From Acidobacteriota bacterium (GTDB lineage Bacteria > Acidobacteriota > Terriglobia > Terriglobales > Acidobacteriaceae): a DNA stretch of 52,019 nucleotides. How positions within the stretch are numbered: position 1 is the first letter of the stretch; every line of letters begins with the position of its first letter. Made by a program: the position numbers and the translations under genes. A model generated the notes under the pieces. That model was not told the origin of the DNA and made no database searches. It saw only the letters and a list, made by a program, of their open reading frames with translations. The stretch spans positions 1 through 52,019 of the forward strand of contig JAJYFA010000009.1 in assembly GCA_021790995.1 (NCBI GenBank), read 5' to 3'. Shown piece by piece: positions 17,719 through 24,593 of this stretch.

Positions 17719-18912
17719 ATGTCCGAATCCGTTTCCGCTGCGCCCCTCAAGAAAACCTCCCTCAACGAAACGCACCGGGCCCTCAAGGCCAAAATGGTCG
17801 ACTTTGGCGGCTGGGATATGCCGGTCGAGTATCCTTGTTTCCCACCCCAGCGACAAGGACCCGTCGCCGGGGGCCCCGGTTCCGGCGGCGGTTTAATCGC
17901 CGAACACATGGCCGTGCGCACCGGCGTCGGCCTCTTCGACGTGAGCCACATGGGCGAGATTCAGTTCCGCGGTCCCGGCGCGCTCGCCGCCGTGCAGCGC
18001 ATCTCCATGAACGACGCCGCCCGGCTCGCCGACGGCCAGGCGCACTACTCCGCGCTGCTCACGCCCTCGGGCACGTTCGTCGATGACATTCTGGTGCACC
18101 GTCTCGGCGCCAACGATTATCTTCTGGTGGTCAACGCCGGCACCACGGAAAAGGACTTTGCCTGGATCAAACAGCAGGTGGGCGGCTGGCCCGGCATTCA
18201 CCTGAGCAACTACTCGAGCTACTACTCGCAGCTCGCCCTGCAGGGGCCACGCTCGCTCGAAACCCTTGCCAAACTCACCAAAGTTGATCTCGCCGCGATC
18301 AAGAATTACTGGTTCACCTGGGGAACAGTCGCTGACATTCCCAACGTGATGATCGCGCGCACCGGCTACTCGGGTGAAGACGGCTTCGAGGTCTACATTC
18401 CCTCCGACGAGCCTACGACCGTCAAGATGTGGAACGCGCTGCTTGATGCCGGGGCCGAGTTCGGCATCCGCCCCTGCGGACTGGGCGCGCGCAACACCTT
18501 GCGCCTCGAAGCCGGCATGAGCCTCTACGGCCACGAGATCTCCGAAGAGATCAATGTGCTGGAAGCCGGCCTCACGCGCTGGCTCAAACTCGACAAAGGC
18601 GACTTTGTTGGCCGGGATGCCTTGCTCGCAGCGCAGGCAGCCGGCGGGCCGAAGCGCAGGATTATTGGCCTGGAAATGGTCGAGCGCGGCATCGCTCGCG
18701 ATGGGTATGCTGTATTTTCGCTCTCGGGAGAACCGGCAGGCACGATCACATCGGGCAGTCCCGCGCCGTTCCTTAAAACCAACATTGCCATGGCGCTTGT
18801 GCCGGCTGCCGTTGCCGATTCCGGCAGCGACGTTCTGGTCGACGTGCGCGGCAACCGCGTCCGCGCCAAACAGGTTCCAATACCCTTCTACAAACGGCCG
18901 AAAAAGGCTTGA
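17719..18912 (+). CDS. gcvT: Glycine cleavage system T protein (aminomethyltransferase)
   Basis: 397 residues. GcvT transfers the methylene group from aminomethyl-lipoyl H protein to tetrahydrofolate, releasing ammonia, in the cytoplasm. Family signatures are KMVDFGGWDMPVEY near 25-38, HMAVRTGVGLFDVSHMGE near 63-80, RTGYSGEDGFEVY near 215 and RLEAGMSLYGHE near 260. Between PVEY and IAEHMAVR there is an extra segment of about 20 residues rich in Pro/Gly, encoded by two palindromes (17832-17879). No other gcv gene is in the window, but lipA lies 0.8 kb away and supplies the lipoyl cofactor needed by the H protein. No glycine riboswitch could be recognised in the short gap before the gene. Confidence 0.95.
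   Translation: MSESVSAAPLKKTSLNETHRALKAKMVDFGGWDMPVEYPCFPPQRQGPVAGGPGSGGGLIAEHMAVRTGVGLFDVSHMGEIQFRGPGALAAVQRISMNDAARLADGQAHYSALLTPSGTFVDDILVHRLGANDYLLVVNAGTTEKDFAWIKQQVGGWPGIHLSNYSSYYSQLALQGPRSLETLAKLTKVDLAAIKNYWFTWGTVADIPNVMIARTGYSGEDGFEVYIPSDEPTTVKMWNALLDAGAEFGIRPCGLGARNTLRLEAGMSLYGHEISEEINVLEAGLTRWLKLDKGDFVGRDALLAAQAAGGPKRRIIGLEMVERGIARDGYAVFSLSGEPAGTITSGSPAPFLKTNIAMALVPAAVADSGSDVLVDVRGNRVRAKQVPIPFYKRPKKA
17832..17879 (+). repeat. Palindromic element inserted in frame in gcvT
   Basis: TCCTTGT (17832-17838) pairs with ACAAGGA (17853-17859), and CCGGGG-G-CCCCGG forms a second palindrome (17867-17879). The segment encodes residues that other GcvT proteins lack at this point and shares TTCCCACCC with the REP-like unit near 17190-17205. 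Confidence 0.6.
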
Positions 18913-18917
18913 TGCCG

Positions 18918-18947
18918 CGCTCTTACGGCGCGAGCGTTTGTTTTTTG
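18918..18947 (+). terminator. Possible gcvT terminator
   Basis: CGCTC (18918-18922) pairs with GAGCG (18932-18936), followed by TTTGTTTTTTG. The stem is short, but the T-rich tract is good and it starts six bases after the gcvT stop. Confidence 0.45.
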
Positions 18948-18962
18948 TTTTCGCATTGGAGT

Positions 18963-19000
18963 CCAGCAGAGTGTGTGTCGTGAAACCCACGCTTTGCTGG
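18963..19000. repeat. Imperfect 13-bp hairpin in the convergent gap gcvT/frr
   Basis: CCAGCAGAGTGTG (18963-18975) pairs with CACGCTTTGCTGG (18988-19000) with two G-T wobbles. No T-run follows on either strand, so it is either an RNA-level insulator or another member of the palindromic repeats. Confidence 0.45.
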
Positions 19001-19046
19001 TCAGGAGAATGGCGCTGCCGGGATCGCTCCGTTACGCCTCGGCTCC

Positions 19047-19631
19047 TCAGACCTGCATCACTTCAGCTTCCTTCTTCTGCGAAAGCTCTTCCATGCGGCG
19101 GATCTCGACGTCGGTTATCTTCTGCACCTCTTCGAGAGCGCGCTTCTCGTCGTCTTCGCTGATCTTCTTGTCTTTGGCGAGCTTCTTGAGGGCCTCGTTG
19201 CCGTCGCGGCGCACATTTCTCACTGCCGTCCGGTGCTCTTCGAGCACCTTGTTCAGGTGCTTGCAGACATCGCGGCGGCGCTCTTCGGTCATGGCCGGCA
19301 CGGGAACGCGGATGACCTTGCCGTCGGACATGGGGTTGAAGCCGAGATCGGCGGATTGGATTGCCTTCTCGATCTCCTTGATAATGCTGGGGTCCCAGGG
19401 AGAAATCGTGATGAGCTGCGGCTCGGGCGCCGATACCTGCGCCATCTGGCTGATGGGTGTCGGCGTGCCATAATAGTCCACCTTCACCTGGTCGAGCATG
19501 TGGACGCTGGCGCGGCCGGTGCGCGTGGCCGCCAGGTTGGCCTGGAAGTCTGCCACGGCGCTGTCCATGCGCCGCTTGAGGTCGTTGTAAAGGTCTTTGA
19601 GCGCCGGATTCCCGGCCATAAAGGCTGTCAT
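19047..19631 (-). CDS. frr: Ribosome recycling factor
   Basis: Counted from the ATG at 19631 (GAGGA about ten bases upstream), the protein has 194 residues; an upstream extension to 19664 is unlikely. Family features are ATRTGRASVHMLDQVKVDYYG near 35-55, the conserved ISPWDPSIIKEIEKAI segment and the C-terminal coiled coil (EERRRDVCKHLNKVLEEHR, then DDEKRALEEVQKITD). RRF and EF-G split the post-termination ribosome in the cytoplasm. Length is slightly above the usual 185. Its common partners tsf, pyrH and rpsB are not adjacent. Confidence 0.96.
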   Translation of the reverse strand: MTAFMAGNPALKDLYNDLKRRMDSAVADFQANLAATRTGRASVHMLDQVKVDYYGTPTPISQMAQVSAPEPQLITISPWDPSIIKEIEKAIQSADLGFNPMSDGKVIRVPVPAMTEERRRDVCKHLNKVLEEHRTAVRNVRRDGNEALKKLAKDKKISEDDEKRALEEVQKITDVEIRRMEELSQKKEAEVMQV

Positions 19632-19710
19632 CGTGATTCGTCCTCGCTCTGGCGAACTTGCCAACCGCTATTCTACAACCCCGCAGGGCCGGTCCGGAGC
19701 TTGCATCGCC

Positions 19711-20616
19711 TCATGCCATGGCGATTGCGCCCGTGGCCGCCGCCTGCTCGTGGGCGTGGTAACTCGACCGCACCAGAGGTCCCGATTCTACGTGCCGAAA
19801 GCCTATCTTGAGCGCCTCAATCTTCAGCTCGGCAAACTCACGCGGCGTGTAGAGGCGCTTCATGGGCAGGTGGTCGCGCGAGGGGCGCAGGTACTGGCCG
19901 ATGGTCAGAATGTCGCAGCCCGTAGCGGCGAGATCGCGGAAGACTTCGAGCAGTTCGCAGGTCTCTTCGCCGAGGCCGACCATCACGCCGGACTTCGTCG
20001 CCCCTTCAGGCCGCAGTTCCTTGGCGTAGCGCAACAACTCAAGGCTGCGCTCGTAGCGTGCGCCCGAGCGCGCCACGCGATAGAGGCGCGGCACCGTTTC
20101 GGTGTTGTGATTCAGCACTTCAGGCTGCGCTTCGACTACCGTGCGGATCGCCTCGTGATCGCCCTGGAAGTCGGGGATAAGGACTTCGACGCGGCAGCCG
20201 GGTGCCTGGCGGCGAATCTCATCGATCACCATGGCGAAGACGCGCGCTCCGCCCATGAGGTCGTCGTCGCGATTGACGCTTGTGATCACGGCGAATTCGA
20301 GCCCGAGCGCGGAAACGGCCTGCGCCACGCGGCGCGGCTCGTCAAAGTCGATCGGCTCGGGCCGTCCCTTGGGCACGGCGCAGAATCCACAGCGCCGTGT
20401 GCACAGGTTGCCGAGCAGCATGAAGGTCGCGGTCTTGTGGTGCCAGCACTCGCCGATGTTGGGGCATTGCGCGCTTTCGCACACCGTATGCAAATCAAGT
20501 GAGCGGGCCAGACGCTTGAGTGAGTGATAGTTCTCGCCCACCGGCGCGCGGGCCTTCAGCCACTCCGGCTTGGGCGCGGGCAGGCGGCGCATAGGCTCAA
20601 TCTGCACCAGATCCAT
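19711..20616 (-). CDS. lipA: Lipoyl synthase
   Basis: 301 residues from the ATG at 20616 ([13 protein letters not shown]); the longer frame to 20862 has a non-homologous Pro/Arg-rich leader. It has the LipA-specific auxiliary cluster motif [12 protein letters not shown] and the radical-SAM motif CTRRCGFC, plus the C-terminal RSSYHA that ligates the auxiliary cluster. It inserts two sulfurs into octanoyl-lysine of lipoyl domains, including the H protein that works with GcvT. Ribosome-binding site is weak. lipB is not in the window. Confidence 0.96.
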   Translation of the reverse strand: MDLVQIEPMRRLPAPKPEWLKARAPVGENYHSLKRLARSLDLHTVCESAQCPNIGECWHHKTATFMLLGNLCTRRCGFCAVPKGRPEPIDFDEPRRVAQAVSALGLEFAVITSVNRDDDLMGGARVFAMVIDEIRRQAPGCRVEVLIPDFQGDHEAIRTVVEAQPEVLNHNTETVPRLYRVARSGARYERSLELLRYAKELRPEGATKSGVMVGLGEETCELLEVFRDLAATGCDILTIGQYLRPSRDHLPMKRLYTPREFAELKIEALKIGFRHVESGPLVRSSYHAHEQAAATGAIAMA

Positions 20617-20705
20617 CACGTCTTTATTGTAGAAGCCAGGGCCGGCAAAGACAGGAAACGAGGGAGCAAGAAGCCAAATGAGCAAAGAGGCCGGCGTGGA
20701 CGAAC

Positions 20706-21107
20706 TTAGCGCAGATTCCGGCGTACCTCGCCGCGCACCAGGTAGAGGAACAAGACCAGATTGATCAGGCCATGCACGAGGTAATAGGGGAGATGCTGCG
20801 CCACGCTGATCCAGAAGAACAGGCCTGAGAGGATCGCGACCGCGGCCAGCGTTAGCGCCCATGCCCAGCGCAGTAGCATCATCAGGCCCAGTCCGCCGGC
20901 GATGAACATTGCAGAGAAGACAAGAAAGAAGGGCCCCACCCAGCCTCGCACGACGTAGACCACGACCACCCCGGCGAGCAGGAACATATATAAGCCGATA
21001 GCGACAACGCCGGGGTGTCTGACGAGCTTTGTCCGCGCTTCTTTCGGCACAGATGATGAGCCAGGAAGGTCCATCGAGGGAGGTTTCGAGTTGGATTCGT
21101 CTGTCAT
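20706..21107 (-). CDS. Small membrane protein coupled to a cytochrome c
   Basis: 133 residues: a polar N-terminus of about 33 residues, then four hydrophobic segments (about 35-52, 60-78, 82-100, 108-124). Its ATG overlaps the stop of the upstream cytochrome gene by four bases (ATGA), so both are made from one mRNA. I recognise no family. The coupling suggests a membrane partner for the cytochrome, or simply an operon-mate. Confidence 0.7.
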   Translation of the reverse strand: MTDESNSKPPSMDLPGSSSVPKEARTKLVRHPGVVAIGLYMFLLAGVVVVYVVRGWVGPFFLVFSAMFIAGGLGLMMLLRWAWALTLAAVAILSGLFFWISVAQHLPYYLVHGLINLVLFLYLVRGEVRRNLR

Positions 21108-21457
21108 AGCGTGTGCAGATAGGCGAGCAGATCGTTCAGTTGATCGTCGCTGAGAGAGGTAGCGGGCATCATCTGTCGTCCGTGCAGAATGACTTCTGTG
21201 ATGCGCTCATCGGTCGGCGGCGCGCCGGAAGGCATGGCCTTCAGCTTCGTGAGCGCCTGCAAACCGGGTCCGTGAAGCGGACGCGTCGACGTGGGATAGT
21301 GACAGCGCGCGCACTTGGCCTCAAAAACAGCCGCGCCGCGCGCTTCCTGCGGCGTCCACTCCGAAGACGGCTTGGATGGAGGCAGCGAGCGGCAACCAGC
21401 GAAGCCGAGCGCGAACAGGGAAACGGCTGAAATCAAAAGAAAACCGCGCGAGTGCAT
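21104..21457 (-). CDS. Monoheme cytochrome c lipoprotein
   Basis: 117 residues from the ATG at 21457, which follows a GGGGG tract; the frame extends upstream to 21538 without a convincing start. The signal sequence ends in FAGC, a reasonable lipobox. A single CARCH heme motif lies in a short cytochrome c domain, and the Met in [20 protein letters not shown] is the likely sixth ligand. It should be a periplasmic, lipid-anchored electron carrier and could accept electrons from the 7357-16322 complex, though nothing in the sequence proves that. Confidence 0.85.
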   Translation of the reverse strand: MHSRGFLLISAVSLFALGFAGCRSLPPSKPSSEWTPQEARGAAVFEAKCARCHYPTSTRPLHGPGLQALTKLKAMPSGAPPTDERITEVILHGRQMMPATSLSDDQLNDLLAYLHTL

Positions 21458-21512
21458 GTGCCCCCATGATACAGCGCACGGTCCCGCGCATCGAATCGCA
21501 GGTCGCGCGCGT

Positions 21513-21680
21513 TCACTCGTTGATTTGACCGGCAGCAAGCGGCATCATCGTTCCCTGGATCGGAAGGATTTCCTTGAGCTGGAACACGGCATGACGTTCC
21601 TTGCCTCGCCTTCGATAACAGACATCGAACCGTGCGCCGGCCTTCGCGTCAAACACGCTATCCAGTCGATCCTGAAAAAG
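21513..21680 (-). pseudogene. C-terminal gene fragment cut off by an IS remnant
   Basis: A protein-like reading frame (QDRLDSVFDAKAGARFDVCY, later VFQLKEILPIQG) ends at a stop at 21513. Upstream it hits an in-frame stop close to the IS5-type remnant and has no start codon. It looks like the tail of a gene whose 5' part was lost when the element arrived. Family unknown. Confidence 0.4.
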
Positions 21681-21686
21681 TAGATT

Positions 21687-22031
21687 TCAGGCATCTGCAG
21701 ACTGCGTTTGGAGGAGGAGTCGCTCTTGTAGGGCCTGAATCCAGCCCCAGGTGCATCCCAGGCAGAGCAGAAAAATGCGCCAAAAAGCTCCCTGGAGCTT
21801 CTGGAAGTTCATCGCCTCAGCGCTCAGGATGGCATTGAGCGCATCGCCGGCAACGCCCTTCAAGCGGTTGCGCTCCAACCCATGTTCCATCTTGAGATGT
21901 CCGATGCTGGGTTCGACTGCGGCGCGGCGTTTCATCCATTGCCAGAGCGCTCGCGGTGTACGGCCTCTTCTTCGTTTGCCCACATGCACCGTTGCTCGGC
22001 CCGTGTCATCGTGGCCGCGATAGCTCGGCAA
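21687..22031 (-). pseudogene. IS5-type transposase C-terminal remnant
   Basis: The frame contains YRGHDD near its start and RRAAVEPSIGHLKMEHGLER, then RLKGVAGDALNAILSAEAMNF. This is the C-terminal DDE-domain end of IS5/IS4-type transposases (the catalytic Glu lies in the VEPSIGHLK segment). An in-frame stop lies just upstream and the N-terminal two thirds are absent, so the element is dead. Confidence 0.75.
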
Positions 22032-22160
22032 GAGTGCTCACTTTTCAGCAGCATAATGCGGATATGCTTCGCATCCGAGTGACCATGTCGATACGTTTAT
22101 TTATTTACGAATTCTTAGGACGCAAGCTCTGCGACATCCCAGTACCAAAAGGTCTATTCA

Positions 22161-22182
22161 AGCGTGAGGTATACCTCACGCT
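22161..22182. promoter_or_regulatory. Perfect 22-bp palindrome
   Basis: AGCGTGAGGTA is followed directly by its exact reverse complement, with GTATAC at the centre. It sits in a relatively AT-rich stretch (about 22040-22270) with no convincing gene, between the IS5 remnant and a HicB-like remnant. The form is that of an operator for a dimeric repressor; it may be all that is left of a lost toxin-antitoxin or regulatory locus. Confidence 0.55.
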
Positions 22183-22326
22183 CGGACGTTCTATGCGCAA
22201 GCGTGTCCAAATGGACGGCCGTAGTCTCGAAGAGCGCGAAGTTTCCGATCGGCTGTTGCTTTCATATTGATCGCTCAGCCGGCTTGAGCATGTCGATAGC
22301 AGAGGGTGCGTGTTCAGGCGCTTGTC

Positions 22327-22449
22327 CTACGGCGCACTTTCAATCTGCCGCGAGATCCAGCGGCTCAGACTCACGCCTTCGGCTGCCGCGCGCAGAGCCG
22401 CCTTGCGATGCAACTCTGGCTCGGTGCGCAGCAGAATCTTGCCGTTGGC
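22327..22449 (-). pseudogene. HicB-like antitoxin C-terminal remnant
   Basis: The minus-strand frame reads NGKILLRTEPELHRKAALRA and then EGVSLSRWISRQIESAP before the stop, which matches the ribbon-helix-helix tail of HicB-type antitoxins (SGK..LR.P.ELH..AA..A..EG.SLN.WI). An in-frame TGA sits two codons upstream, no start codon exists, and no hicA is visible. It ends 22 bp before the methyltransferase stop. Confidence 0.6.
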
Positions 22450-22470
22450 TATTCAATTCTGCACTGCTCC

Positions 22471-23496
22471 TCACGCCCTTCCCATCACCACCGTGTGCGG
22501 GCTCATCGGAATCGGATGCGCCTTCACATCGCAAAACCCCGCCGCCGCGTACATCTCGCTTAGATCGCTAAAGGTGTAGGCGTCGCCGGCGGGCGTCGCC
22601 GCCAGCATCGTCATGGCGAAGGCTGCCGGCGTGGGTGGCGAGACGCGGTCCTCGTTGGGCACGAACTCGAGCGTCGCCGCGCGGCCGCCGGGCTTGAGCG
22701 CGGCGCGCACCTTCTTGAGCAAACCCGTGCAGGTAGGCTTGTCGAAGTGGTGGAGGAAATTTGTGAGCAGCACTGCGTCGTAGGGCCCGCCGAACTCTAC
22801 TTCAAAGGCGCTGCCGGGCAGCATGTCGTAGCGGCCGTGCACGCCGGCCCGTTCAGCGTTCCTGAGCGCCACACGCAGTACCGGCGCCCAGTCGAGGCCC
22901 GTCACGTGCGCCTGCGGATTCTGCTTGGCGATCTCGATGCCGAAGAGACCGTGGCCGGCGGCAATATCGAGCACCCGCATCGGTCCGTTATGGCCATCGA
23001 GCACCACTTTGCCCAAGGGCGCGGCCATGGGCGCCATCATGGGCGCCATGGTCTCAGCAAATTGCACCCAGATGGGATTCTCCGGCTCCACGCTACCCTC
23101 GCCATCGAGGATCGTACGTCCCGTGCGCACCACGTCGGCCAGCCGGTCAAAGGGTACGTGGTTGGCCGGATTGCCCAGGAATTGCGCAACTGAAGCCAGG
23201 CACGCGGGCGAACGCGGATCGAGGAACGCCGCGCTTGAAGGCGTGTGCTTGTAGTGACCATCGTCTTTCGCCAGCACGCCATTGATAACGAGGAAGTCGC
23301 AGAGGATGCGGATGCCTCGCTCAGAAGCCGCGCAGTGTCGCGCGATCGACGCCACATCCCCCGGCCCTTCGCCAACGGCCCGAAACACATCAAGTTCAAT
23401 CGCGGCCTTCAATGCCGCCGTGCGCTGGTACGCATGGAGCATTTCAAAGACAATCCCTGGATTCAGGGGAGCCTGCGCGGAATCTTCTGCTTGCAT
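22471..23496 (-). CDS. SAM-dependent O-methyltransferase (dimerisation plus Methyltransf_2-like)
   Basis: 341 residues from the ATG at 23496, which has AGGAGG six bases upstream; the longer frame to 23796 is not used. The N-terminal helical dimerisation domain (FEMLHAYQRTAALKAAIELDVF) and an HTH-like segment precede the SAM-binding fold with VLDIAAGHGLFGIEIAKQNP (motif I), TNFLHHFDKP and KPGGRAATLEF. This layout resembles hydroxyneurosporene or acetylserotonin-type O-methyltransferases. The substrate cannot be read from the sequence, and no biosynthetic neighbours help. Confidence 0.88.
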   Translation of the reverse strand: MQAEDSAQAPLNPGIVFEMLHAYQRTAALKAAIELDVFRAVGEGPGDVASIARHCAASERGIRILCDFLVINGVLAKDDGHYKHTPSSAAFLDPRSPACLASVAQFLGNPANHVPFDRLADVVRTGRTILDGEGSVEPENPIWVQFAETMAPMMAPMAAPLGKVVLDGHNGPMRVLDIAAGHGLFGIEIAKQNPQAHVTGLDWAPVLRVALRNAERAGVHGRYDMLPGSAFEVEFGGPYDAVLLTNFLHHFDKPTCTGLLKKVRAALKPGGRAATLEFVPNEDRVSPPTPAAFAMTMLAATPAGDAYTFSDLSEMYAAAGFCDVKAHPIPMSPHTVVMGRA

Positions 23497-23687
23497 TGTC
23501 AACCTCCTGACATGCCTATTGGGAATTTGAATTGCCCGGGGGAAGTGGGGAAATAGGCTCACCGAGTATATCGCACGCCGCGACCTGTTGTGCTGGCCAA
23601 CTCTTTCGGTCACGTGCTGGCGGGCGTCAGCCGCTTGTCGGCAGGGCACTGCGCTTCTCCCGCGCCGCCGCGATACAGTGAAAGGTT

Positions 23688-23981
23688 GTGCGGCTTCGCT
23701 CCAACATCTTCCGTTTACGGCAACGATCGCTGGCGCGCGCCACTCTCCTTTCGCTCGGCGCCTTTGCCGCCAGCCTGCGCCTGGCCGGCTTTCCACACAT
23801 CGAGAATCTGCATGGCTCGGATTGGCAGTTTCTTGCGCTTCTGGTTGCGGGATTGGGCATGGCGGAGACGGCCCGCTGCCTGCAGCGCAAATGGAACCTT
23901 TACCATGCCGGCGTCCTCATTCTGCTTTACACCGATCTCCTGATCCTCGCCGGGATCGTGGTTCTGCTTGCCGTTCCGTAG
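23688..23981 (+). CDS. Small membrane protein of unknown function
   Basis: 97 residues from a GTG at 23688 with AAAGG close upstream. It has a basic N-terminus (RLRSNIFRLRQR) and three hydrophobic stretches (about 17-35, 47-60, 73-96). No known motif. It stands alone between the methyltransferase (divergent) and mscL. Confidence 0.55.
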   Translation: MRLRSNIFRLRQRSLARATLLSLGAFAASLRLAGFPHIENLHGSDWQFLALLVAGLGMAETARCLQRKWNLYHAGVLILLYTDLLILAGIVVLLAVP

Positions 23982-24155
23982 CTGTTTGGCGCGCCCGCAC
24001 TGGAGAGCCGTCGATCGCTCTCAAAAATCCCGCTGCCAACTGCGTCTTCTCTCGTGTAGCATGGGGCGAAGTGCAGATCAGCCCTGGATTCCTGCTGTGG
24101 AGGGTTCACAACTTTCTGTGGCGCAGGGCAAAAATGGAATGCACTGGAGGAAGCG

Positions 24156-24560
24156 ATGTTGAAGGGATTTCGTGATTTCATCCTGCGCGGGAACGTCATG
24201 GACCTGGCGGTCGCTGTCATTATCGGCGGCGCGTTTGGCAAGATCGTGAGTTCACTGGTGGCCGACATCATCAACCCGCTGATCGGCGCTACATTGGGCA
24301 AACCAAACTTCGGCTATATCGTTCTGCACATCGGCAGCGGCGCAATCACCATCGGCAACTTCATCAACGCCGTGATTGAATTCCTGATGGTTGCGTCGGT
24401 CATTTATTTCGTATTTGTGCTGCCCATGAACCACTTGATGGCGCGCATGAAGAAGCCCGATGCTCCTGCCGCGCCCGCCACCAAGACCTGCCCGGAGTGC
24501 CTCAGCGAGATTCCGCTGGCTGCCAGGCGTTGCGCCCACTGCGCTCAGCCAGTTGCCTGA
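24156..24560 (+). CDS. mscL: Large-conductance mechanosensitive channel with zinc-ribbon tail
   Basis: 134 residues. Residues 1-45 (MLKGFRDFILRGNVMDLAVA, then VIIGGAFGKIVSSLV) are a textbook MscL N-terminus and first pore helix; the second helix spans about 72-95. MscL is a homopentameric tension valve that releases solutes on hypo-osmotic shock. The usual C-terminal helical bundle is followed or replaced by CPECLSEIPLAARRCAHC (about 112-130), a two-CxxC zinc-ribbon-like motif on the cytoplasmic side. GGAGGAAG lies four bases before the ATG. Confidence 0.95.
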   Translation: MLKGFRDFILRGNVMDLAVAVIIGGAFGKIVSSLVADIINPLIGATLGKPNFGYIVLHIGSGAITIGNFINAVIEFLMVASVIYFVFVLPMNHLMARMKKPDAPAAPATKTCPECLSEIPLAARRCAHCAQPVA

Positions 24561-24593
24561 GTTCAGTTCAATTGAGTTGCAAGGATTCCATTG

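Noticed and set aside
17600-17719. Glycine riboswitch ahead of gcvT
   Set aside because: The leader is only about 33 bp beyond the IS481 remnant and shows no paired aptamer structure.
22086-22270. Possible 61-residue plus-strand gene around the 22-bp palindrome
   Set aside because: No ribosome-binding site or motif; the palindrome forms part of the frame and base composition suggests non-coding scar DNA.
22471-23796. 441-residue form of the methyltransferase
   Set aside because: The extra N-terminus is Arg-rich without homology, whereas the ATG at 23496 has an ideal ribosome-binding site and begins the known domain.
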